DNA of 9,984 nt from Bacillota bacterium (GTDB taxonomy: Bacteria; Bacillota; Dehalobacteriia; UBA4068). The notes under the pieces are model-generated. The model did not search any database. It worked only from the letters and a program-made list of their open reading frames with translations, and was not told the DNA's origin. Below, piece after piece: positions 1 to 6,122 of this stretch. The first letter of the stretch is position 1, and every line of letters begins with the position of its first letter. The position numbers were made by a program, and so were the translations under genes. The stretch is from the NCBI GenBank assembly GCA_030528765.1, contig JAUMYD010000057.1, positions 1 to 9,984 on the forward strand, written 5' to 3'.

Positions 1-1
1 C

Positions 2-1945
2 CCCGCACAGGAAAAGCCAGGCTCCAATTACCGCCCGAACAACAATAAAAAGACCTTTACCAAAGACATGGTATTTGAAAAGGCTGCAGCGGAAGAATCC
101 CGCCTGAGCAAGAACAAATTCAATGCCAAGCCTGGTAAAGGGAAGAACGCAAAGAATCAAAAGAAAGAAGTTAAGGTGACTATGCCTCCTGTTACACCAA
201 AAAAAATTACCATTGGCGAAACCGTCGTATTGGGTGAATTGGCCAAGACTATGGGCAAGACCGCCGGCGAAGTGATCAAGAAGCTCTTCACTATGGGCAT
301 CATGGCTACCATCAATCAGGAGCTGGATGCGGATACTGCCATTTTGCTGGCAGACGAATTCGGTGTAACTGTTGAAGTAAAAGCAGATCGTGCTGCGGAG
401 ATCATGGAAGATATCGTGGATAACGAAGCTGAAATGATCGAACGTCCGCCGGTCGTCACCATCATGGGCCACGTTGACCACGGTAAAACCTCCCTGCTGG
501 ATGCCATCCGCCACACCAATGTGGTTTCCGGCGAAGCAGGCGGCATCACTCAGCACATCGGTGCATATCAGGTGGAGATCAATGGCAAGAAGATCACCTT
601 CCTGGATACCCCCGGCCACGAGGCCTTTACTGCTATGCGCGCCCGCGGCGCACAGATGACAGATATTGCTGTCATTGTGGTGGCAGCGGATGACGGCGTG
701 ATGCCGCAGACCATTGAAGCCATTAATCACTCCAAGGCGGCCGGTGTTCCCATCATCATCGCCATCAATAAAATGGATAAACCCAGCGCAAACCCGGATC
801 GCGTTAAGCAGGAGCTGACGGAATACGGCTTGGTGGGCGAAGAATGGGGCGGAGATACCATCATGGTTCCCGTCTCTGCAAAAGCCCGGCAGAACATCGA
901 AGGTCTGCTGGAAATGATCCTCCTGGTGGCAGAAGTCGGCGAATTGAAGGCCAACCCGAACCGCCAGGCCCGCGGTGCTATCGTGGAAGCAAAGCTGGAT
1001 AAAAACCGTGGCCCTGTGGCAACCTTATTGGTGCAGAAGGGCACCCTGAACGCAGGGGATAACATTCTGGCCGGTGCGGTCTTTGGTAAAGTCCGCGCCA
1101 TGCACGATGACAAAGGCCGGAAGGTTCGTACTGCCGGCCCCTCCACGCCCGTGGAGGTGCTGGGCTTCTCCGAAGTCCCGCCCGCAGGTGAGATCTTCAT
1201 GGTGGTGAAGGATGAGCGTGATGCCCGCCTGGTCGCTGCCAAGCAGCAGGCCAAGAAGCGCGAGGAAGAGCTGCACAAATCCTCCCGCGTCAGCCTGGAT
1301 GATCTTTTCAAGCAGATCGAAGAGGGCGATATCAAGGATCTGAACATCGTTGTCAAGGCAGACGTCCAGGGCTCCGTGGAAGCCTTGACCCAGAGCCTGC
1401 TGAAGCTGAGCACCGGCGAAGTCCGTGTGAACGTGATCCACTCCGGCGTGGGCGGCGTTTCTGAATCCGACGTGATGCTGGCTGCGGCCTCCAATGCCAT
1501 CATTATCGGTTTCAACGTCATCGCGCCCCCGGCAGCCCGTGCCGCTGCGGAAGCGGAAAAGCTGGATATCCGTCTTTACCGCGTGATCTACGATTGCCTG
1601 GAAGACGTGAAGAAGGCCATGAGTGGTCTGCTGGCGCCGGAATATCGGGAACAGATCGTGGGCAATGTGGAAGTCCGCACCACCTTCAAGGTTCCCAAGG
1701 TCGGCACCATTGCCGGCTGCTATGTGACCAATGGTAAGATCAACCGCAATGCACAGGTTCGCGTCATCCGTGACAATGTGGTCATTGCCGAGGATAAGAT
1801 CAGCTCTCTGAAACGCTTCAAGGACGATGCCAAGGAAGTCGTCCAGGGCTATGAATGCGGTATCGGCCTGGAGAACTTCAACGACCTGAAGGAAGGGGAT
1901 GTCTTCGAAGTCTTCGTGATGGAAGAGATCGCCCGGGAGCTGTAA
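2..1945 (+). CDS. infB: Translation initiation factor IF-2, 5'-truncated by the window edge
   Basis: GTPase that brings fMet-tRNA to the 30S subunit and promotes 50S joining. The reading frame is open from base 2 with no stop, so the true start lies to the left; 647 codons are visible. The first ~60 residues are the usual Pro/Asn/Lys-rich low-complexity linker, followed by the IF2_N module (ITIGETVVLGELAKTMG...). Counting from the Met at base 68, the G-domain motifs are G1 GHVDHGKT 134-141, G2 GGIT 158-161, G3 DTPGHE 180-185, G4 NKMD 234-237 and G5 SAK 270-272. The beta-barrel domain II, domain III and the C-terminal fMet-tRNA-binding domain follow (VGTIAGCYVTNGKI; end EVFVMEEIAREL). The enzyme looks intact from the linker onward. 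It is the first gene of the translation cluster seen here; nusA and its usual neighbours would lie to the left. Identification is certain; only the N-terminus is missing. Confidence 0.98.
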   Translation, partial: PAQEKPGSNYRPNNNKKTFTKDMVFEKAAAEESRLSKNKFNAKPGKGKNAKNQKKEVKVTMPPVTPKKITIGETVVLGELAKTMGKTAGEVIKKLFTMGIMATINQELDADTAILLADEFGVTVEVKADRAAEIMEDIVDNEAEMIERPPVVTIMGHVDHGKTSLLDAIRHTNVVSGEAGGITQHIGAYQVEINGKKITFLDTPGHEAFTAMRARGAQMTDIAVIVVAADDGVMPQTIEAINHSKAAGVPIIIAINKMDKPSANPDRVKQELTEYGLVGEEWGGDTIMVPVSAKARQNIEGLLEMILLVAEVGELKANPNRQARGAIVEAKLDKNRGPVATLLVQKGTLNAGDNILAGAVFGKVRAMHDDKGRKVRTAGPSTPVEVLGFSEVPPAGEIFMVVKDERDARLVAAKQQAKKREEELHKSSRVSLDDLFKQIEEGDIKDLNIVVKADVQGSVEALTQSLLKLSTGEVRVNVIHSGVGGVSESDVMLAAASNAIIIGFNVIAPPAARAAAEAEKLDIRLYRVIYDCLEDVKKAMSGLLAPEYREQIVGNVEVRTTFKVPKVGTIAGCYVTNGKINRNAQVRVIRDNVVIAEDKISSLKRFKDDAKEVVQGYECGIGLENFNDLKEGDVFEVFVMEEIAREL

Positions 1946-1966
1946 GTTTCGTTTCTGTTTCTGCAC

Positions 1967-1997
1967 ACGGAGGGGGCGCCGCTCCCTCCGTATTTTT
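1967..1997 (+). terminator. Terminator-like hairpin between infB and rbfA
   Basis: ACGGAGGG (1967-1974) pairs perfectly with CCCTCCGT (1984-1991), enclosing a 9-nt loop in which G1976-C1982 can also pair. The stem is followed by A and a short T-run (1993-1997). It begins 21 nt after the infB stop and ends 20 nt before rbfA, so it fits a weak or partial intrinsic terminator, or a processing/stability hairpin, inside the operon. Five T's is short for an efficient terminator, so read-through into rbfA is likely. No promoter is obvious between the hairpin and rbfA. Confidence 0.6.
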
Positions 1998-2003
1998 ATC
2001 AGC

Positions 2004-2011
2004 AAGAGGTG
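2004..2011 (+). promoter_or_regulatory. rbfA ribosome binding site that fixes the start
   Basis: AAGAGGTG lies 6 nt upstream of ATG at 2018. A GTG three codons earlier (2009-2011) is in frame but is itself part of this Shine-Dalgarno sequence, so it cannot be the real start. Confidence 0.75.
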
Positions 2012-2017
2012 TCAAAT

Positions 2018-2422
2018 ATGGCAAATCATAGAGTACAACGCCTGGCCGGTGAGCTGCAGAAGGAGATCGCAGCCATTCTGGATCGGGAGATCAAAGACCC
2101 TAGATTGGATATGATTTCGGTGGTATCGGTGGAGATCGCGCCGGATGGCTGCTCTGCTCATATCCATGTCAGCTCCATGCAGCCGGAAGGTGCGGATAAG
2201 CGGGGCATCGTCGCCGCTTTGGAAAGCGCAAAGGGCTACATTCGCCGGGAATTGGGCAAACGCCTGAAGACCCGCATCATCCCGGAGCTGTATTTTCATG
2301 TGGATGAAAGCATCGCCTATGGTGTACGCATGATGAGAGTGATCCAGGATCAGATCGCTGCGGATGAGAAAGCGGCAGAAGGCCGTCCGCCGGAAGATCC
2401 GGATAAATATATCAAAGAATAG
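2018..2422 (+). CDS. rbfA: 30S ribosome-binding factor A
   Basis: Small KH-fold protein (134 aa) that binds the free 30S subunit and helps late 16S rRNA 5'-end maturation, especially during cold growth. The sequence shows the family pattern: N-terminal helix with RVQRLAGELQKEIAAIL, then the strand-helix-strand KH core with DPRLDMISVVSVEI and AKGYIRRELGKRLKTR, then the signature PELYFHVDESIAYGVRM. The last ~20 residues form an acidic/charged tail, common in the family. The length is normal. The start is ATG 2018, behind AAGAGGTG at 6-nt spacing, giving MANHRVQRL. It follows infB as in most Firmicutes, although the ylxP-like gene sometimes found between them is absent. nrnA begins 10 nt after the stop, so co-transcription is expected. 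Confidence 0.96.
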   Translation: MANHRVQRLAGELQKEIAAILDREIKDPRLDMISVVSVEIAPDGCSAHIHVSSMQPEGADKRGIVAALESAKGYIRRELGKRLKTRIIPELYFHVDESIAYGVRMMRVIQDQIAADEKAAEGRPPEDPDKYIKE

Positions 2423-2432
2423 CGAGGCGGCC

Positions 2433-3407
2433 ATGGAAAAGATCTATCAGGAGATGCGGAGCATGCTGAACGAGCAGCGGGAGCTGTTGATCGTGGGGCA
2501 TGAGGATCCGGATTGCGATTGCCTGGGCTCCATGCTGGGCTTATATCTGGCTTTTAATGGGGAGGAGAAGAATTGGCGGATGCTGCGGCGTGACCCGGTG
2601 CCCTCCAATCTGGCGTATCTGCCCCATTTGGATAAGATGATCGACCCGGCAGAGCTGGATATCCCCGGACAGGCTGTGCTGCTACTGGATTGCGGCGAGG
2701 CACGCCGCACAGGCAGCTGGCTGGCGGACATGCTCCCCGGGAAGAAGCTGTATTGCATCGATCACCATATCAGCAATGCCTTCCAGGGGGATCTGGCTCT
2801 GGTGGAGCCGGAGGCTGCGGCTGCTTCGGAGATCGTGGCTGCCCTGGCTTTGGCAGATGGCAGGAAGATCAGCGATGAAGCCGCGCTCTGCCTTTACAGC
2901 GGTATGGCTGCGGATACGGGCTGCTTCCGTTATAACAACACCTCCCCCCGCAGCCTGGCTTTGGCTGCGCAGCTTTTGCCTCAGATCAATCTGGAGACCG
3001 TGCGTATTCAGCTTTTTGAGGATCGTTCCTATGCCAATGCCAAGATGATCGGCGTTTGCTTTGACCACATTCAGCTGGAATGCGATGGGAAGCTCTGCTA
3101 CTCTTATTTTTCCCGGGCAGACCGGGAGCCCTATCAGGCCGGGCCCGGGGATTGCCACAATATCGTGAATTATACCCTTTCCCTGCATGGGGTGAAGGTG
3201 GGCCTAATTTTTGAGGAATACGATGATTATGTGAAGATGAGCTTCCGCTGCCGCAGCGGCTACCGCGTGGATCGCTTGGCGCAGCATTTTCAGGGGGGCG
3301 GCCATGAGCTGGCCTCCGGCTGCAAGTTGTCCGGGGATCTGCAGGCGGTCATGCCCATGGTACTGGTGGAAACGAGAAAGCTTTTTAACGAAGAAGCAAG
3401 TGACTAA
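2433..3407 (+). CDS. nrnA: DHH/DHHA1 phosphoesterase, NrnA-type oligoribonuclease / pAp phosphatase
   Basis: A 324-aa DHH-family phosphoesterase. Characterised NrnA proteins degrade very short RNAs (nanoRNA) and dephosphorylate 3'-phosphoadenosine 5'-phosphate (pAp) using Mn2+. Domains in order: DHH catalytic domain with motif I HEDPDCDCLGS (23-33; metal ligands H23, D27, D29), motif II DCGE (86-89), motif III IDHHISN (109-115; the DHH triad) and motif IV ADTGCFRY (160-167); then a C-terminal DHHA1 substrate-binding domain with GGGHELASGC (288-297). All expected metal ligands are present. Motif I has Cys where Gly is usual in PDGDALGS. The start is ATG 2433, preceded by GAGG (2424-2427) that follows the rbfA stop; an upstream in-frame ATG at 2364 would overlap rbfA by 59 nt and has no good ribosome site. 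The position between rbfA and truB is the conserved one. The exact substrate preference is inferred from the family. Confidence 0.93.
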   Translation: MEKIYQEMRSMLNEQRELLIVGHEDPDCDCLGSMLGLYLAFNGEEKNWRMLRRDPVPSNLAYLPHLDKMIDPAELDIPGQAVLLLDCGEARRTGSWLADMLPGKKLYCIDHHISNAFQGDLALVEPEAAAASEIVAALALADGRKISDEAALCLYSGMAADTGCFRYNNTSPRSLALAAQLLPQINLETVRIQLFEDRSYANAKMIGVCFDHIQLECDGKLCYSYFSRADREPYQAGPGDCHNIVNYTLSLHGVKVGLIFEEYDDYVKMSFRCRSGYRVDRLAQHFQGGGHELASGCKLSGDLQAVMPMVLVETRKLFNEEASD

Positions 3408-3417
3408 GGATCGGATC

Positions 3418-5151
3418 ATGGACGGATTCATAAATATCAACAAAGCCAGCGGCCCCAGCTCTCACTGGGTGGTCGCCCGGCTGAAACGGCTGCTGCAGGA
3501 AAAGGCCGGGCATTGCGGCACCCTGGATCCCATGGCTCAGGGGGTGCTTCCCGTTTGCCTGGGGAAAGCCACCCGCCTGGCAGAATATGTGGTGGGCCGC
3601 GGCAAGCAATACCTGGCCCGGGTTCGTTTTGGCATCAGCACGGACAGCTATGATGCAGAGGGAAAGGTGCTGGCAAGCGCGGATCCCTCTGCTGTGACAA
3701 AAGATCAGCTGGAATCCTTGCTCCCCGCCTTTCGAGGGGAGATTTTGCAGGCGCCCCCGGCGGTCTCTGCCCTGAAGCAGGGCGGGGAAGCTCTGTATAA
3801 GAAGGTGCTCCGCGGCGAAGAGGTGCAGGTAGAGGCCAGACCGGTACATATTTACGGGCTGGAGCTGCTGGATTTTGTCCCCGGGCCGGAGGCCTACGCA
3901 AAACTTCTGGTGGATTGCGGGCAGGGTGCCTATATTCGTTCTCTGGCCCATGATCTGGGAGAGGCTTTGGGCTGCGGCGCGCATCTGGACTTCCTGCAAA
4001 GGACGCGGGTCGGTGATTTCCTGCTGGAAGAAAGCTACAGCCTGGAGCAAATCGAAGAGATGCTGGAGCAGGGGGATACCTCCTTCCTCATCTCCATGAA
4101 CGATACCCTGTCTCATCTGCCTGCCTGGACCTGCCGGGAAGAAGATATCTCTGGGCTGAGCCATGGAAACGCCTTGCCCTGCCCGGGAACGTCCCTTCCC
4201 CTGGAGCAGCCCTTGCGGGTTCTGGATCCGAAAGGGCAGCTTCTGGGTATCGGGAAGTTTTCTGCGGAAGGGCTGCTGAACATGGATAAGGTTCTGGTGG
4301 GGGCGATCGACCCGCCGGAGCAGAAAAGCTATGCGGTCTGCGCCATCGGCAATTTCGATGGCCTGCACCTGGGTCACCGGGCTTTGCTGCGGCATGCCCT
4401 ATGGCGGAAACGCCGTCTGGGCGGGAAAAGCGCTTTGGTCACTTTCTCGCCACACCCCTTGACGCTGATCACGGGCAAGGCCCCCTCCTTTCTTCTTTCG
4501 GAGCGCTTAAAAAAGCAGCTGGCAAAAGAAGAGCTGGGTATGGATGCGGTCGTGACACTGCCCTTCACGGAGGAGCTGATGCATCGCAGCCCGGAGGAAT
4601 TTGTGGATCAGATTATCCTGGGGCAACTGCATGCCCGGGAGCTTGTGGTTGGCTTTAATTTCACCTTTGGCGCAGGGGGAAAGGGCACGGCGGAAACCCT
4701 GCGCAGCCTTTGCGAGGGGCGGGGACTTGGTGTCAGTATCATCGAAAAGGTAGAGGGGGACTACGGCACGGTATCTTCTTCCAATATTCGCCGCCACCTG
4801 CAGGAAGGTGAGCTGGATGCTGTTCGGGAGATGCTGTCTTATTGGTTTACCCTGGATGGTATCGTGAAGGGTGGAGGCTTCCCTTTGGATCCTGCCCAGG
4901 CCTTGCCGCCGGAGGGCTGGTATGCTGTACGCCTGCGGCTGAAAAAGCAGGTATTCCCGGGGCTGGCTTTGCTGGAGGCGGGGCGTCTGTGCATCCCGCA
5001 GCAGGAAGGCCTGCCGGAGCTGCAGGGGCGCCGGGTTCTGGTACATTTTGGCGCTTATCTGGGAAAGAAAATCGAGCTGAGCCAGAAAGAGGCCGAAAAA
5101 CGGGCCAAGCTGCAGCTGGTCGCTTTGCCAGAAGGAGAAGAATGGCGCTGA
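3418..5151 (+). CDS. truB-ribF: TruB-RibF fusion: tRNA pseudouridine-55 synthase joined to an FAD synthetase-like domain
   Basis: One uninterrupted 577-aa frame covering two genes that are normally adjacent but separate. Residues 1-~290 are TruB, which makes pseudouridine 55 in the tRNA T-loop. It has GHCGTLDPMAQG (31-42) with catalytic Asp37, QAPPAVSALK (111-120) and YIRSLAHDLG (172-181). After an ~10-residue linker, residues ~305-475 match the FMN adenylyltransferase module of RibF: AIGNFDGLHLGH (309-320), TFSPHPL, GFNFTFG, and SSSNIR (453-458). The last ~100 residues sit where riboflavin kinase belongs, starting DGIVKGGGFP (480-489) and including EGWYAV (499-504). The GRxxGxPTAN motif reads GFPLDP and the domain is short, so kinase activity is doubtful. 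The start is ATG 3418 behind AAGGA (3406-3410), which overlaps the nrnA stop; an earlier in-frame codon at 3304 lies inside nrnA. An internal ATG at 4282 with GGAAGGG upstream could give a separate RibF product. Domain identities are certain; the kinase loss is inferred. Confidence 0.93.
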   Translation: MDGFININKASGPSSHWVVARLKRLLQEKAGHCGTLDPMAQGVLPVCLGKATRLAEYVVGRGKQYLARVRFGISTDSYDAEGKVLASADPSAVTKDQLESLLPAFRGEILQAPPAVSALKQGGEALYKKVLRGEEVQVEARPVHIYGLELLDFVPGPEAYAKLLVDCGQGAYIRSLAHDLGEALGCGAHLDFLQRTRVGDFLLEESYSLEQIEEMLEQGDTSFLISMNDTLSHLPAWTCREEDISGLSHGNALPCPGTSLPLEQPLRVLDPKGQLLGIGKFSAEGLLNMDKVLVGAIDPPEQKSYAVCAIGNFDGLHLGHRALLRHALWRKRRLGGKSALVTFSPHPLTLITGKAPSFLLSERLKKQLAKEELGMDAVVTLPFTEELMHRSPEEFVDQIILGQLHARELVVGFNFTFGAGGKGTAETLRSLCEGRGLGVSIIEKVEGDYGTVSSSNIRRHLQEGELDAVREMLSYWFTLDGIVKGGGFPLDPAQALPPEGWYAVRLRLKKQVFPGLALLEAGRLCIPQQEGLPELQGRRVLVHFGAYLGKKIELSQKEAEKRAKLQLVALPEGEEWR

Positions 5152-5164
5152 TTTAAAAAAATGC

Positions 5165-5193
5165 TTGCGAAGAAGATTGTTTTTGTGTATAAT
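5165..5193 (+). promoter_or_regulatory. Sigma-A-type promoter for rpsO
   Basis: -35 TTGCGA (5165-5170), 17-nt spacer, -10 TATAAT (5188-5193), a perfect -10. The predicted transcription start is near 5200, giving a leader of about 97 nt before rpsO. It begins 14 nt after the truB-ribF stop. No terminator is visible in that gap, so rpsO may also receive read-through from the upstream operon. Confidence 0.85.
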
Positions 5194-5202
5194 AATTCTG
5201 TT

Positions 5203-5267
5203 CGGGCTTTGTCCGTTTAAACCCGCTTCTCAGAAACGCGAAACTCCAACGCCTTCTTGGTTGCGGG
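5203..5267 (+). promoter_or_regulatory. Structured rpsO leader, possible S15 autoregulatory site
   Basis: Two mutually exclusive pairings share one strand. CGGG-C-TTT (5203-5210) pairs with AAACCCG (5219-5225) as a 7-bp stem with one bulged C. Alternatively, CCCGC (5222-5226) pairs with GCGGG (5263-5267), enclosing a small inner hairpin CCAA/TTGG (5246-5249/5257-5260). S15 represses its own mRNA through structured leaders in several bacteria, each with a different fold, so a regulatory role is plausible. I cannot match it to a known S15 leader class. Confidence 0.4.
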
Positions 5268-5297
5268 CGATTATCAAAATTTTAGGAGGATTTACCT

Positions 5298-5567
5298 ATG
5301 TCTATGTCTACTGAGACCAAACAGGCCATCATCGAGCAGTATCGCACCCATGAAAGCGATACCGGTTCCCCCGAAGTTCAGATCGCTATCCTGAGCCATG
5401 AGATCGCTCACCTGACCGAACACCTGAAAGTCCACAAGAAAGACTTCCATAGCCGTCAGGGCCTGCTGAAGATGATCGGCCGTCGTCGTTCTCTGCTGAA
5501 CTACCTGAAGAAAAACGACATCGATCGTTATCGCAGCATCATCACCCGTCTGGGTCTGCGCCGCTAA
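5298..5567 (+). CDS. rpsO: 30S ribosomal protein S15
   Basis: An 89-aa primary-binding protein of the 30S platform. It contacts the 16S rRNA three-way junction (helices 20-22) and forms an intersubunit bridge. The sequence shows the full four-helix family pattern: HESDTGSPEVQIAILS (early), LTEHLKVHKKDFHSRQGLL (middle) and GRRRSLLNYLKKND...RYRSIITRLGLRR at the C-terminus. The length is standard. The start is ATG 5298 with AGGAGG (5284-5289) at 8-nt spacing; an ATG two codons later is spaced too far. Codon use is strongly biased (CTG, CGT, ATC), as expected for a highly expressed gene. The frequent Firmicutes neighbour pnp is not downstream; a terminator and an unrelated gene follow. Confidence 0.98.
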   Translation: MSMSTETKQAIIEQYRTHESDTGSPEVQIAILSHEIAHLTEHLKVHKKDFHSRQGLLKMIGRRRSLLNYLKKNDIDRYRSIITRLGLRR

Positions 5568-5571
5568 TTTT

Positions 5572-5589
5572 AGCCGGTTTTCCCCGGCT
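5572..5589 (+). other. GC hairpin just after the rpsO stop
   Basis: AGCCGG (5572-5577) pairs perfectly with CCGGCT (5584-5589) around a TTTTCC loop, 4 nt after the stop codon. There is no T-run behind it, so it is not a terminator by itself. It may protect the mRNA 3' end ahead of the true terminator. Confidence 0.45.
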
Positions 5590-5627
5590 GTAAGCTTGCA
5601 GTTCCTGCAGAAAATTTTATTTGCCTG

Positions 5628-5666
5628 AAAAGAAGCAGAGATTCACTGGATCTCTGCTTCTTTTTT
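5628..5666 (+). terminator. Strong intrinsic terminator for rpsO
   Basis: AGAAGCAGAGAT (5631-5642) pairs perfectly with ATCTCTGCTTCT (5650-5661) around a 7-nt loop. The stem is extended by A-T pairs and ends in six T's (5661-5666). This is a textbook rho-independent terminator closing the translation cluster. Confidence 0.93.
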
Positions 5667-5693
5667 CTGCTGTGCCTTTGCCCATCTTTGCTC

Positions 5694-5722
5694 TTGTCAG
5701 AGAAAGGGGATTTTGTTATACT
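5694..5722 (+). promoter_or_regulatory. Sigma-A-type promoter for the zinc-ribbon membrane gene
   Basis: -35 TTGTCA (5694-5699), 17-nt spacer, -10 TATACT (5717-5722), each one base from consensus. The start site should fall near 5729, leaving a leader of about 27 nt that contains AGGAGG. Confidence 0.8.
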
Positions 5723-5755
5723 AAATAGGCTAGATTGATTTTTCAGGAGGTCCCT

Positions 5756-6046
5756 ATGAAGAAGCTGAAACGAGTCTGGGCACGGGCATCTATTCTTTGC
5801 ATCGTTGCCTTTGTCCTTTGGTTTATGTATAGTGCGGATATGCCTTTGGGCTGGTCTATGCTGGTGGGTGCTATCCCAGTGGGGGGCTTTGCTTTTATCC
5901 GCTATCGCATGCTGCGCTGCCCTTATTGCGGGAATACCCGGGGGATCCCGGAAAGGGCTGTCATCCGCTGGTCTGGGAAGGCGGATTGCCGCTGCCCGAA
6001 ATGCGGCCATTGGCTGGAATTTGATGATGAATCCATAATGGGATAA
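5756..6046 (+). CDS. Small two-helix membrane protein with C-terminal zinc ribbon
   Basis: A 96-aa protein I do not recognise by name. A basic N-terminus (MKKLKRVWAR) is followed by two hydrophobic segments, about residues 12-26 and 33-48, separated by a short SADMPLG turn. The soluble tail has CPYC (55-58) and CPKC (80-83), spaced like a four-cysteine zinc ribbon, with an extra Cys at 78, and it ends in an acidic stretch (EFDDESIMG). By the positive-inside rule the basic N-terminus and the tail both face the cytoplasm, so the zinc ribbon is probably cytosolic. The start is ATG 5756 behind AGGAGG (5745-5750). The gene is a single transcription unit with its own promoter and terminator, so its neighbours give no functional hint. 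Rubredoxin is unlikely: the ribbon lacks its aromatic core. That it is a real gene is well supported; its function is unknown. Confidence 0.85.
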   Translation: MKKLKRVWARASILCIVAFVLWFMYSADMPLGWSMLVGAIPVGGFAFIRYRMLRCPYCGNTRGIPERAVIRWSGKADCRCPKCGHWLEFDDESIMG

Positions 6047-6056
6047 GGAAACAGTA

Positions 6057-6093
6057 AAAAAGAGCCGATATACCATGTATATTGGCTCTTTTT
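6057..6093. terminator. Bidirectional intrinsic terminator between convergent genes
   Basis: A 17-bp stem pairs 6057-6073 with 6077-6093, with a single G-T wobble and a CAT triloop. Its core is GAGCC/GGCTC, flanked by an A-run on the left and five T's on the right. It terminates plus-strand transcription of the zinc-ribbon gene. Because the left arm is A-rich, it also serves minus-strand transcription of tspO. Confidence 0.93.
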
Positions 6094-6122
6094 GCGCTAT
6101 TGCTGCAAGCTTTTTAGGGCGA

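Noticed and set aside
173..184. Possible internal IF-2 start: AAGGTG before an in-frame ATG at 182
   Set aside because: Internal IF-2 starts exist in some bacteria and this Met precedes the IF2_N module, but the spacing is only 3 nt, too short to support it from sequence alone.
1025..2005. Long minus-strand open frame antisense to infB
   Set aside because: The plus strand encodes conserved IF-2 domains throughout; the antisense translation resembles no family and has no ribosome site.
3385..4395. A 336-codon minus-strand open frame antisense to the TruB part
   Set aside because: TruB motifs are intact on the plus strand; the antisense product is Gln/Pro/Arg-rich shadow sequence.
5597..5609. 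TGCAG-TTC-CTGCA mini-hairpin before the rpsO terminator
   Set aside because: Five pairs with a triloop and no T-run; the strong terminator at 5628-5666 explains the region.
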